DNA of 64,000 nucleotides from assembly GCF_003627075.1 (NCBI RefSeq), contig NZ_CP032630.1, positions 1,364,001 through 1,428,000 on the forward strand. Direction: 5' to 3'. The position numbers and the translations under genes are program-made. The notes under the pieces were generated by a model. That model had not been told where the DNA came from, searched no databases, and saw only the letters and a program-made list of their open reading frames with translations. Below, piece after piece: positions 26,758 to 34,513 of the stretch; positions within the stretch are counted from its first letter, which is position 1; each line of letters starts with the position of its first letter. This DNA is from Protaetiibacter intestinalis. Lineage in GTDB: Bacteria > Actinomycetota > Actinomycetes > Actinomycetales > Microbacteriaceae.

Positions 26758-27389
26758 GGCAATGCGTGGAGCCAGGCGGCGCAGAGGGTGGTCCAGGCCG
26801 CGGCGGGGGAGCCCTCGGCGAGGCCGATGCCGTGGGTCGCGCCCGGCAGCACGTGCAGCTCGTGCGGCACCGCGGCGGCCGCGAGCTCCATGCCGAGCAG
26901 GTAGCTGTGCTGCACCGGCACCACGCCGTCCTCGGCCGTGTGCCACACGAAGCTCGGCGGCGCGGATGCCGACACCAGCAGGTCGAGCGAGGTCGCCCGC
27001 CGCGCCGCCCACGAGGCGCCGGCGCCGAGCAGGTTCTCCCGCGAGCCGCGGTGCTCCTCGAGCATCATCGACACCACCGGATAGCAGAGCACGACCGCGT
27101 CGACCGCCTCCTCGGGCGCCGCCCCCGGCGCGTACGCGGCCATCCCCGCCGCGTGGCCGCCCGCCGAGAACCCGAGCAGCGCCACCCGCGCGGCCCCCGC
27201 CGCACGCACCTCGCGCACCCGCGCGCGCACCGCATCCAGCGGCCCCGGATGCCGGGTCAGCACCGGGTACTCGAACACGCTCGCCGCGTGCCCCAGCCCC
27301 CGCAGCCACTCGGCCACCGGCTCGCCCTCGTGCGGCGCGTGCCGGTGGTAGCCGCCGCCCGGCAGCACGATCACATGCAGCTCGTCCAT
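26754..27389 (-). CDS. alpha/beta-hydrolase (esterase/lipase)
   Basis: 211 aa hydrolase. The oxyanion loop LPGGGYHRH, nucleophile elbow GFSAGG, acid in HTAEDGVVPV and His in GATHGIGL make a full catalytic triad of the hormone-sensitive-lipase/xylan acetylesterase group (compare BD-FAE and endo-xylanase acetylesterases). I chose the ATG at 27389, preceded by GAGGGG, over a 13-residue extension. Divergent from the SGNH gene 30 nt away, so the two may share control. Confidence 0.85.
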   Translation of the reverse strand: MDELHVIVLPGGGYHRHAPHEGEPVAEWLRGLGHAASVFEYPVLTRHPGPLDAVRARVREVRAAGAARVALLGFSAGGHAAGMAAYAPGAAPEEAVDAVVLCYPVVSMMLEEHRGSRENLLGAGASWAARRATSLDLLVSASAPPSFVWHTAEDGVVPVQHSYLLGMELAAAAVPHELHVLPGATHGIGLAEGSPAAAWTTLCAAWLHALP

Positions 27390-27406
27390 CCCCTCATCCT
27401 GCCCGC

Positions 27407-27412
27407 TACCCT
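27407..27412 (+). promoter_or_regulatory. leaderless-type -10 box of the SGNH gene
   Basis: TACCCT exactly 6 nt before the ATG at 27419. Confidence 0.5.
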
Positions 27413-27418
27413 GACGGC

Positions 27419-28030
27419 ATGACCGCACCGCTGCTGTTCATCGGCGACTCCATCACGGATGCCGGCCGCCGCGACGACCCGGACGGCCTCGGCTCCGGCT
27501 ACGTGCGGCTCGTCGCCGCCTCGCTCGCCGCCCGCGGCGACCGGCGCACCGTGCTCAACCGCGGCATCGGCGGCGACCGCATCGGCGACCTCCGCGACCG
27601 GTGGGAGGCGGACGTGCTCGCCCACGCCCCCGGCACCCTCTCGGTGTACGTCGGCATCAACGACACCTGGCGGCGCTTCGACAGCGGGCTCGTCACGACG
27701 ACCGCCGACTTCGAGTCCGCCTACCGCGGCCTGCTCGAGGAGGCACGCGTCGCCTCCGCCCCGCGCCTCGTCCTCGTCGAGCCGTTCCTCACCCCCGTGA
27801 CGCCCGAGCAGGAGGGGTGGCTCGACGACCTCGCCGGCAAGCGGGAGGCGGTGGCGACCCTCGCGAGCGAGTTCGGGGCCGCCTTCGTGCCGCTGCACCG
27901 CATCCTCACCGTCGCCGCGCTGCACCACGGCCCCGCCGCGATCGCCGCCGACGGCGTGCACCCCACCCCGCTCGGCGCCGAGCTCATCGCGGAGGCCTGG
28001 GAGGCGGCGGAGGGCGCGCTCTCGTCCTAG
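27419..28030 (+). CDS. SGNH/GDSL hydrolase
   Basis: 203 aa cytoplasmic esterase. Block I IGDSITDAG (Ser), block II Gly in NRGIGGDRI, block III GINDTW (Asn) and block V DGVHPT (Asp/His) are present. Family members deacetylate sugars or hydrolyse small esters. Its divergent neighbour is another candidate carbohydrate esterase, which hints at a shared role, but no sugar gene is adjacent. No signal peptide is seen. Confidence 0.88.
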   Translation: MTAPLLFIGDSITDAGRRDDPDGLGSGYVRLVAASLAARGDRRTVLNRGIGGDRIGDLRDRWEADVLAHAPGTLSVYVGINDTWRRFDSGLVTTTADFESAYRGLLEEARVASAPRLVLVEPFLTPVTPEQEGWLDDLAGKREAVATLASEFGAAFVPLHRILTVAALHHGPAAIAADGVHPTPLGAELIAEAWEAAEGALSS

Positions 28031-28154
28031 CGCACGCGCGCTTCGCGAAGCCCCGAGCCGTCTGTCGAGCGCAGCGGGTGGGCGGATGGTGTCCGCGACG
28101 CCGGCATCGGGTCTGGCGGGAGCGTGCCGACGCGCAGCGTGGCAGCATGGGGGC

Positions 28155-29045
28155 ATGCTCGACATCGCGCTGCAACCCGTCACCGTCGGCACCTCGGGCC
28201 TCGGCAAGCGGCCCGGGGCGGATGCGGGGCTCGCGCGGGCGATCCTCAGCTCGCGCTTCCACCAGGCCGACACCTCCAACAACTACGCCGACGGCGAGAG
28301 CGAGCGGCTGCTGGGCGAGGCGATCCGCGAGCTCGGCGGGCTGCCCGAGGATCGCGTGGTGTTCTCGAAGGGCGACCAGGACCCGGTGACGGGCGCCTTC
28401 ACGGGCGAGCGGATGAAGCGCTCCTTCGAGGAGTCGACCGGCCGGCTGGGCCTCGAGACGCTGCCGCTCTACCAGCTGCACGACCCGTACACGATCTCGG
28501 TCGCGCAGGCGATGGCGCCGGGCGGTCCCGTCGACGTGCTCGTCCGGCTGCGCGAGCAGGGCCGGATCGGGGCGATCGGCATCGCGGCGGGCACCCGCGA
28601 GCTCGTCGAGGAGTACGTGAAGACCGACGCGTTCGACGTCGTGCTCACCCACAACCGCTACACGGTGGTCGACCGCTCCGCCGAGCGCATCATCGAGCTC
28701 GCGACCGAGCGCGGCATGACGGTGTTCAACGCCGCCCCGTTCGGCGCCGGCATCCTCGCGGGCGACAACTTCCGCGGCGCCACCTACGGTTACTCCGAGC
28801 CGAGCCCCGAGTTCCTCGCGCACGTCGCCGCGTTCCGCGCGCTGTGCGCCGAGTGGGGCGTCGAGCCGGCGACCGCGGCGCTGCACTTCTCGCTGCGCGA
28901 GCCCCGCATCCACACGACCGTCGTCGGGGTGAACTCGGTCGAGCGGCTGCACGAACTGCAGGGCCACGTGGATGCCGTGGTCGACGTCGAGTTCTGGGCC
29001 GCCCTCGAGGCGCTCGGCACCCCGCCCGCACCGCCCACCGACTGA
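28155..29045 (+). CDS. aldo/keto reductase (AKR15/aldose dehydrogenase-like)
   Basis: 296 aa. The AKR tetrad is visible as FHQADTSNNYADGES (Asp, Tyr), VVFSKGDQD (Lys) and YQLHDP (His). The sequence style (NYADGESERLLGEAI, FNAAPFGAGIL) matches pyridoxal 4-dehydrogenase and L-fucose/D-threo-aldose dehydrogenase members. The ATG at 28155 follows CAGCAT by 6 nt, a weak leaderless-like box. The 124-nt spacer before it holds a short GC-rich hairpin (GCTTCGCGAAGC) that may end the SGNH transcript. Only 16 nt separate its stop from the convergent histidine kinase stop. Confidence 0.85.
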   Translation: MLDIALQPVTVGTSGLGKRPGADAGLARAILSSRFHQADTSNNYADGESERLLGEAIRELGGLPEDRVVFSKGDQDPVTGAFTGERMKRSFEESTGRLGLETLPLYQLHDPYTISVAQAMAPGGPVDVLVRLREQGRIGAIGIAAGTRELVEEYVKTDAFDVVLTHNRYTVVDRSAERIIELATERGMTVFNAAPFGAGILAGDNFRGATYGYSEPSPEFLAHVAAFRALCAEWGVEPATAALHFSLREPRIHTTVVGVNSVERLHELQGHVDAVVDVEFWAALEALGTPPAPPTD

Positions 29046-29061
29046 GCCCCCTGTCGGGTGC

Positions 29062-30816
29062 TCAGCGCGGGGTGCGCGGGAGCACCATCCGGAACTCGGT
29101 GCCGACGCCCTCCTCGCTCGACACGTCCATCCAGCCGCCGTGCGCGGTCACGATCGCCTTCGTGATGTTGAGGCCGAGGCCCACGCCCGGCACCGCGTTG
29201 CGGGTCGCGGTGGTGGCGCGGAAGAAGCGGGTGAACAACCGGTCGACCTCGTCGGGCGGGATGCCGACCCCGGTGTCGCGCACGGTCACCGTGACCTCGT
29301 CGGCGCTCGCGCTCAGCCCGACCGTCACGGTGCCGCCGCGCGGGGTGAACTTGACCGCGTTGGAGACGAGGTTGTCGACCGCCTGACCCATGCGCACGGG
29401 GTCGGCGAGCAGCAGCACCGGCTCGTCCGGCAGCTGGGCGACGAGCGAGATGCCGGCCGCGTCGCTCGTGGGTGCGGCTGTCTCGACCGCCCCCGCCACG
29501 ACCGGCACGAGGTCGATCTCGCGCGCGTCGAGCGGGAACTGCCCCGACTCGACCTGCGCCGTGAACAGCAGGTCGCCGACGAGGGTCAGCAGTCGCCGGG
29601 CGTTGCGCTCCGCCACCCCGAGGAACTGCAGCTGCTCCTCGCCGAGCGGATGCTGCGGGTCGTCGCGCAGCAGCTCCAGGTAGCCGAGGATCGAGCTGAG
29701 GGGCGTGCGCAGCTCGTGCGAGATCATGCCGACGAACTCGTCCTTCATACGGGCGACCTCGATGGCGCGCGTCTCGTCGACCGCGATGAGCAGGTAGCCG
29801 ACCGGGTTCCCGTCGCCGTCGCGACGCGTGGTGACGGTGAGCCGAACCGGCACGGTGGTGCCCGACTGCCGCAGCAGCTCGAGCTCGCGCTCGACCGCCT
29901 CCCCGCGGTCGGCGAGCGAGAAGAGGGCCCGCAGCCCGCGGGGCAGGGGGTCGTCGGGCGCCGTCTCGGGGGCTCCCGCGTCGAGCTCGTCGAGCTCCTC
30001 GAAGGGGAAGAACTCCTCGATGCGGGCCGCGTACTCGGTGTCGATGTCCTCCGGGCCGAGCAGTCCGGTGGCGCCGGGGTTCCAGGCGACGATGAGCCCG
30101 GTGTGGTCGGTGCCGATCACCGCCTGCGCGGTGGTGGCGTTCCACACGCTGCGGAACATCTCGAGCAGCTCCCGGTAGCGCTGCTCGCTCTCCTGCAGCT
30201 GGGCCAGCACGACGAGGTTCTGTTCGAGGGCGCCGGCGCGCTCGGCCGCGAGCCGCTCCGCCTCGGCGGTGCGCACCCGCCCGACGCGGGAGAGTTCGTT
30301 CACGACCGCGGCCACGACGGAGAAGATCGCGGGCGAGATGATCACGCGCAGCCATTGGCTGGTGTTCGCGGGCGGATCGGCGAGGTACGGCATGAGCAGT
30401 GCGAACGACGACAGCCACGCCACGAGCAGCACGTGACGGAAACCGGGGGCGGCGGCGAGCCACACGATCGGCAGCAGGATGAGGCCCGCGAAGAGCGAAC
30501 CCGCCCCGCCGGTGCCGGCGCGGAAGAGGCCCAGCCCGATGATGTCGATCGTCGGCACGATCAGCACGACCCAGTCGTCGGGTTGGCGCCGCTGCAGCGT
30601 GAAGACGCCCGCGAGCGCGGTCGCCGCGACGACGACGCCGATGCCGGCCATCGCGGTGCCGAACGGGGCGAACTCCAGGTCGGGCCAGGCGAAGGTCAGC
30701 ACGATCGCGATCAGCAGCGCGACCGCGGTGGGGGTCTGCTTGAGCAGCGGATGCGGGTCGTCGACGAGCGCGTACCAGCGCTCCCAGCCGCGCACGGGTC
30801 CGCCGCGTCCGCTCAT
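29062..30816 (-). CDS. membrane PAS histidine kinase
   Basis: 584 aa sensor kinase, last gene of a seven-gene operon. About six transmembrane helices occupy residues 28-175, then a coiled linker, a PAS domain (about 228-350, GTDHTGLIVAWNPGATGLLG), a HisKA domain with phospho-accepting H367 in ISHELRTPLSS and an HATPase (DNLVSNAVKFTPRGG; DTGVGIPPDEVDRLF; GVGLGLNITKAIV). No long extracytoplasmic loop is seen, so the signal is probably intramembrane or sensed by the PAS domain. The ATG overlaps the stop of the adjacent receiver gene. The operon holds two receivers it could phosphorylate (30813-31163 and the PIG-L fusion). Confidence 0.9.
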   Translation of the reverse strand: MSGRGGPVRGWERWYALVDDPHPLLKQTPTAVALLIAIVLTFAWPDLEFAPFGTAMAGIGVVVAATALAGVFTLQRRQPDDWVVLIVPTIDIIGLGLFRAGTGGAGSLFAGLILLPIVWLAAAPGFRHVLLVAWLSSFALLMPYLADPPANTSQWLRVIISPAIFSVVAAVVNELSRVGRVRTAEAERLAAERAGALEQNLVVLAQLQESEQRYRELLEMFRSVWNATTAQAVIGTDHTGLIVAWNPGATGLLGPEDIDTEYAARIEEFFPFEELDELDAGAPETAPDDPLPRGLRALFSLADRGEAVERELELLRQSGTTVPVRLTVTTRRDGDGNPVGYLLIAVDETRAIEVARMKDEFVGMISHELRTPLSSILGYLELLRDDPQHPLGEEQLQFLGVAERNARRLLTLVGDLLFTAQVESGQFPLDAREIDLVPVVAGAVETAAPTSDAAGISLVAQLPDEPVLLLADPVRMGQAVDNLVSNAVKFTPRGGTVTVGLSASADEVTVTVRDTGVGIPPDEVDRLFTRFFRATTATRNAVPGVGLGLNITKAIVTAHGGWMDVSSEEGVGTEFRMVLPRTPR

Positions 30817-31163
30817 GCGCGCCGCGCCTGCTCCGCGACGCGGGCGAGCTGGGCGCCCGTGAACGGCTTCGGCAGCACGGCGTCCGCCTCCGGGTACCGG
30901 GAGGCGTCGAGCACCGAGGTGATGGCGAGCAGGCACCCCGGGTGGCTCTCGCGCAGGCGCCCCGCGAGCTCCTCGCCCGAGATGCCGGGCAGCACGAGGT
31001 CGATGACGGCGAGCGCCGGGTCGAGCCCGTCGAGCAGTTCGAGGGCGCGTTCGGCGCTCGAGGCGGTCACGACACGGCAGCCGGCGCGCTCGAGGTAGCG
31101 CCGCAGCAGCTCCGCCTGGTCGTCGCTGTCGTCGACGACGAGGGCGAGCAGTCCGTCGCTCAT
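30813..31163 (-). CDS. single-domain response regulator
   Basis: 116 aa stand-alone receiver with no output domain. Acidic pocket VVDDSDD, phospho-acceptor Asp in VIDLVLPG, Thr/Ser in AITSV and Lys in LPKPF are all conserved, so it should be phosphorylated. It sits between the small membrane protein and the kinase, with a 4-nt overlap at each side (start codon ATG chosen at 31163). Likely a phosphate relay or sink linking the kinase to the receiver fused to the deacetylase. Confidence 0.88.
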   Translation of the reverse strand: MSDGLLALVVDDSDDQAELLRRYLERAGCRVVTASSAERALELLDGLDPALAVIDLVLPGISGEELAGRLRESHPGCLLAITSVLDASRYPEADAVLPKPFTGAQLARVAEQARRA

Positions 31164-31321
31164 ACGAAGAACGCCTCCCGTACCCACACGACGGCGGCCA
31201 CGATGGCGAGCGCGAGCAGCGCCTGGGGTACGAGCACGAACTCCCGGCGGGCGTCGCGGCGCAGTTCGCGGCGCAGTTCGCGGCGCGTCTCCTCCGTCTC
31301 GACGCGAGTGGGTCCACTCAT
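31160..31321 (-). CDS. 53-residue single-pass membrane protein
   Basis: Not recognised. An N-terminal half with repeated charged units (RRELRRELRRDARREF) is followed by one hydrophobic helix, about residues 29-48, ending REAFFV. The charge pattern suggests the arginine-rich end is cytoplasmic. It is real by context: the ATG overlaps the glycosyltransferase stop by 4 nt and its stop overlaps the receiver start by 4 nt, so it is coupled to both. It may be an accessory subunit of the membrane glycosyltransferase, like the small partners of other GT2 synthases; this is inference. Small proteins like this are easily missed by gene callers. Confidence 0.7.
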   Translation of the reverse strand: MSGPTRVETEETRRELRRELRRDARREFVLVPQALLALAIVAAVVWVREAFFV

Positions 31322-32814
31322 CCCAGCACCCTTCCGACCTTCTCGGTCTTGATCCAGCTGGCGTCGGCCCGGCGCCACTCCTTGATGTACGAGTCCACGG
31401 TGATCGCGCACAGCATCGGGCCGTAGCCGACGAGGTAGATCAGCAGCGGCGAGAGCCACCTTCCCACGCGTGTGGCCTCGACGGCGCGCGCCGCCCACGC
31501 GGCGAGCATGGCGGCCGAGATCCACACGTACACGAACAGGGTGAGCGCGTACTCGCCCCACGGCAGCAGCTTCAGCCCGAACAGGCTCGGCAGCCACACC
31601 TCGATGAGCCCGGGGAAGAGCGCCGCGATCATGACGACGAACGACACGAGCCCGGGGAACAGGAACGCCTCCCGCCAGGCGTGCCGCCCGATCCGCGGGT
31701 CGAGCTGGATGCCGACGAGCATCGAGAACAGGAAGCACACGGATGCGGTGACCCAGAGGGCGCGGAACACGAGCTCGGCGAGCTCGCTCTGCAGCAGCAG
31801 CAGGCCGACGAGGCCGAGCGACGACAGCACCATCGCGAACGGCAGCAGGAAGATGCTGAACCAGCTCAGCCCGAACGCGATGTTGCCGAGGTGGTGGCCG
31901 CGGTGCGGGCGGAACCACACCTTGCGGTAGATCCACGACACCTGCACGTTGCCGCGCGCCCAGCGCAGGCGCTGCTTCCACAGCGCGTCGATGGTGCGCG
32001 GCTCCTCGGCGAGCACGACCGCGCGCGGCTCGAACACCATCCGCCGCCCGTGCAGCTGCGACTCGAAGGTGGCGACGGTGTCCTCGGCGAGGGTGCCGGT
32101 GGGGATGCGGCCGCCGATGGCTTCGAGGTTGGCGCGCGAGTGCAGCTGGGCGCCGCCCGCGAGGCAGGCCTGCGCGCCGAGCACGTTCTGCGCGCGGCGG
32201 GCGGCGAGCTGGGAGAGCACGTACTCGATCGCGATGAAGCGGGTCATGTAGTTGCGGTCGCGGCTGCCCTCGGCGATGTAGGCGGAGACCGCGCCCACCT
32301 TGTCGTCGGCGAGGTGGCGGGTCATCTTCTGCAGCGACTCGGGGGTGAAGATGACGTCGGCGTCGGTGATGAGCACGGCCTCGGCCCAGTCGTCGCCGAG
32401 GATGATCCGGAGTCCGTGGTTGAGGGTGTGCGCCTTGCCCTGGCCGCCCTGCTCGCGCCGCAGGTGCACGACGCGGCCGGGGTGCTCGCCGACGAGGCCT
32501 GCCATCACCTCGGGGGTGTGGTCGGTGGAGGCGTCGTCGACCACGTACACGCGCAGGCGCTCCTCCGGGTAGCTCAGCTGCAGCATCCGCTCGACGGTCG
32601 CCCCGATGACGAGCGCCTCGTTCCAGGCGGGGATGACGACGGCGACGCGGGGGAAGTACGCGTCGGCACGGCGGTAGTGGTTGACGACGCTGTGCAGCGG
32701 CACCATGAGGAAGTGGAAGGCGGCGGTCAGCACGGGCACCGCGCCGGTGGCGACGAACACGATGAGCACGACGACGAGGACGTCGTACAGCACGTCCCAG
32801 ACGGCGTCCATCAT
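31318..32814 (-). CDS. membrane GT2 glycosyltransferase
   Basis: 498 aa processive-type glycosyltransferase. One or two N-terminal helices (residues about 8-42) precede a GT2 domain with VVDDASTD (91-98), the metal-binding DAD (151-153), TLAED (241-245) and the QRLRW motif (281-285) of synthases such as cellulose, hyaluronan and PgaC/IcaA. At least four C-terminal helices follow. It should polymerise or add sugar to an acceptor at the membrane, with export through its own helices. Start ATG 32814 overlaps the PHP gene stop; the long in-frame extension upstream is a shadow of that gene. Confidence 0.9.
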   Translation of the reverse strand: MMDAVWDVLYDVLVVVLIVFVATGAVPVLTAAFHFLMVPLHSVVNHYRRADAYFPRVAVVIPAWNEALVIGATVERMLQLSYPEERLRVYVVDDASTDHTPEVMAGLVGEHPGRVVHLRREQGGQGKAHTLNHGLRIILGDDWAEAVLITDADVIFTPESLQKMTRHLADDKVGAVSAYIAEGSRDRNYMTRFIAIEYVLSQLAARRAQNVLGAQACLAGGAQLHSRANLEAIGGRIPTGTLAEDTVATFESQLHGRRMVFEPRAVVLAEEPRTIDALWKQRLRWARGNVQVSWIYRKVWFRPHRGHHLGNIAFGLSWFSIFLLPFAMVLSSLGLVGLLLLQSELAELVFRALWVTASVCFLFSMLVGIQLDPRIGRHAWREAFLFPGLVSFVVMIAALFPGLIEVWLPSLFGLKLLPWGEYALTLFVYVWISAAMLAAWAARAVEATRVGRWLSPLLIYLVGYGPMLCAITVDSYIKEWRRADASWIKTEKVGRVLG

Positions 32815-33527
32815 CCGCCTCCGCGTGCCGCGTCGAGCAGGGCGCCGACGCGTTCGTAGCGGCCGACGTCGGAGGCGACGTGACTGTCGGTGGATGCCAC
32901 GAGCCGCACCCCGGCGTCGCGTGCGGCGGCGAGGGCGGCTGGGCCGGGGCAGGCCCACTTCTCGTTCACCTCGACGAGGGTGTCGGTGGCGGCCGCGGTG
33001 TGCGCCCACGCGTTCAGCCGGTCGCGCCCGAGCTGGGCCTCGTCGAGCCCCACCTTGGGCAGGATCGAGAAGCAGTGGGCGAGCTGGTTGCCGGGATGCC
33101 GCTGCATCGCCCCGACGAGCCCGCCGATCAGCAGGTCGAGCGCCGAGTCGACGCTGAGCCCCGCGGCGAGCCGCTCGATCGTGACGCCGGGCGACCACGG
33201 GCCGTCGGGGCCGGGGAACTGGTGGTCGGCGATGAGGATGCGGTCGACGCCGGCGAGGTCGGCCGGCACGTCGAGGGCGCCCCGCGCATCGAGGATCTTC
33301 GCCTCCACCCCGGTGTGCACCGTGAGGCCGTCGGGGATCTCGAGTGCGGCGACGGCGGCGAGGAACTCGGGCACCCAGGTGGTGGACTCGCGCACGTGGT
33401 CGACGAGCCGCAGCTCGGTGAGCCCCGCGGCGTGCGCGGCCGCCACGTTCTCGGCGAGGGTGGAGACCGCGTCGTCGGAGAAGGTCGAATGCACGTGGTG
33501 GTCGCCGCGCAGTTCGGGGTGGGTCAT
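32811..33527 (-). CDS. PHP-domain metal-dependent phosphoesterase
   Basis: 238 aa. The N-terminal GDHHVHSTFSDD holds the first metal-binding His pair and Asp. Further His and Asp residues (HVREST, EAKILDA, ADHQFPGP, AHCF, STDSHV) complete the trinuclear-site pattern of histidinol phosphatase-type PHP proteins. It removes phosphate from a small molecule, which in this operon may be an activated sugar or a ligase intermediate. The ATG overlaps the stop of the ATP-grasp gene by 4 nt. Confidence 0.88.
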   Translation of the reverse strand: MTHPELRGDHHVHSTFSDDAVSTLAENVAAAHAAGLTELRLVDHVRESTTWVPEFLAAVAALEIPDGLTVHTGVEAKILDARGALDVPADLAGVDRILIADHQFPGPDGPWSPGVTIERLAAGLSVDSALDLLIGGLVGAMQRHPGNQLAHCFSILPKVGLDEAQLGRDRLNAWAHTAAATDTLVEVNEKWACPGPAALAAARDAGVRLVASTDSHVASDVGRYERVGALLDAARGGG

Positions 33528-34513
33528 GGCGTCTCGTCCTGGTGGCCGGCGTGCTCGGAGACGAGCAGTTCGGCCGGGTCGAGGATGACGTCCTCGAGGA
33601 AGCGCACGGTGGCGAGTTCGCGGAAGTCGAGCCTCTCGGGCAGCGGGCGGCCCGTGAACAGGTCGACGACGAGCGAGGGGATGTCGACGCCCGCGGCGAT
33701 GGTGAGCGGCAGCGCCCCGGGGAAGCGCGGGTTGACCTCGAGCAGCGCGGCGCGGCCCTCGCGGTCGCGGCGCAGCTGCACGTTGGCGACGCCGACGAGG
33801 CCGATCGCGCGCGCCACGGCGGCGGCGGTCTCCTCGAGCTCCGGGTCGATGACGGTGCGTCCCGCGATGGCGACGCCCGAGTCGACGCGCGTGCGGGTGC
33901 GCGGCACCGCGGCGACGACGCGACCGTCGGCATCCGCGATCACGTCGACCGAGTACTCCTCGCCCGGCAGCAGGTCCTGCACGATGAGGTTCTCGTCGAG
34001 CGGCAGGGCCTCGAGCGCGGCCCTGTCGGGCACGACGCGGATGCCGCGGCTGCCCGCGCCGGAGCGGGGCTTCGCGAAGACGGGGAACTCCCAGTCGACG
34101 TCGAGCGCATCCGGACCCGCGAGCACGGTGCGGGGCACGCGCGCGTGCGGGGCGACGCGCTCGGCGAGGGCGAGCTTGTCGAGCGCGGTCGCGAGGGTGT
34201 CGGCGGAGGGTGCGGCGAGCACGGCGGGGGCGAGCTCGTCGCGGCGCTCGGCGAGGGCCTGCAGCTCGACGTCGACGGTCGAGATGACGACGTCGATGCC
34301 GTCGTCGGCGATGAGCGTCTTCAGGCCCGGGATGAACGCCTCCGAGCGGCCGGGCTCGACGAGCCGGCGCTGCCCGGCGGGCACGAGGTAGATGCCGCTC
34401 GCCCAGCCGTCCATGTCGGCCGCGAACACGGTCACGTCGGGTCGCCGCAGCAGCGAGCGGATGACGGCGACGCCGGCGGGGCCGCCCGCGCCCGTCACGA
34501 GCACGCGGGTCAT
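33524..34513 (-). CDS. ATP-grasp ligase
   Basis: 329 aa. An N-terminal pre-ATP-grasp Rossmann-like domain (VLVTGAGGPAGVAVIRSLL) is followed by the ATP-grasp core: PVFAKPRSGAGSRGI for the nucleotide lysines, QDLLPGEEYSVDVIAD and the metal-binding ALLEVNPRFPGALPLTI. It joins a carboxylate to an amine or similar group via an acyl-phosphate; the carbamoyl-phosphate synthase large-subunit-like layout is known from amino-acid ligases and from cell-surface modification enzymes. Coupled at both ends (overlaps of 4 nt). Its partner PHP and PIG-L enzymes point to a sugar-amine or amide product. Confidence 0.88.
   Translation of the reverse strand: MTRVLVTGAGGPAGVAVIRSLLRRPDVTVFAADMDGWASGIYLVPAGQRRLVEPGRSEAFIPGLKTLIADDGIDVVISTVDVELQALAERRDELAPAVLAAPSADTLATALDKLALAERVAPHARVPRTVLAGPDALDVDWEFPVFAKPRSGAGSRGIRVVPDRAALEALPLDENLIVQDLLPGEEYSVDVIADADGRVVAAVPRTRTRVDSGVAIAGRTVIDPELEETAAAVARAIGLVGVANVQLRRDREGRAALLEVNPRFPGALPLTIAAGVDIPSLVVDLFTGRPLPERLDFRELATVRFLEDVILDPAELLVSEHAGHQDETP

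Noticed and set aside
28031..28154. Riboswitch or sRNA before the second aldo/keto reductase gene
   Set aside because: Only a small GC hairpin is seen; no conserved aptamer features.
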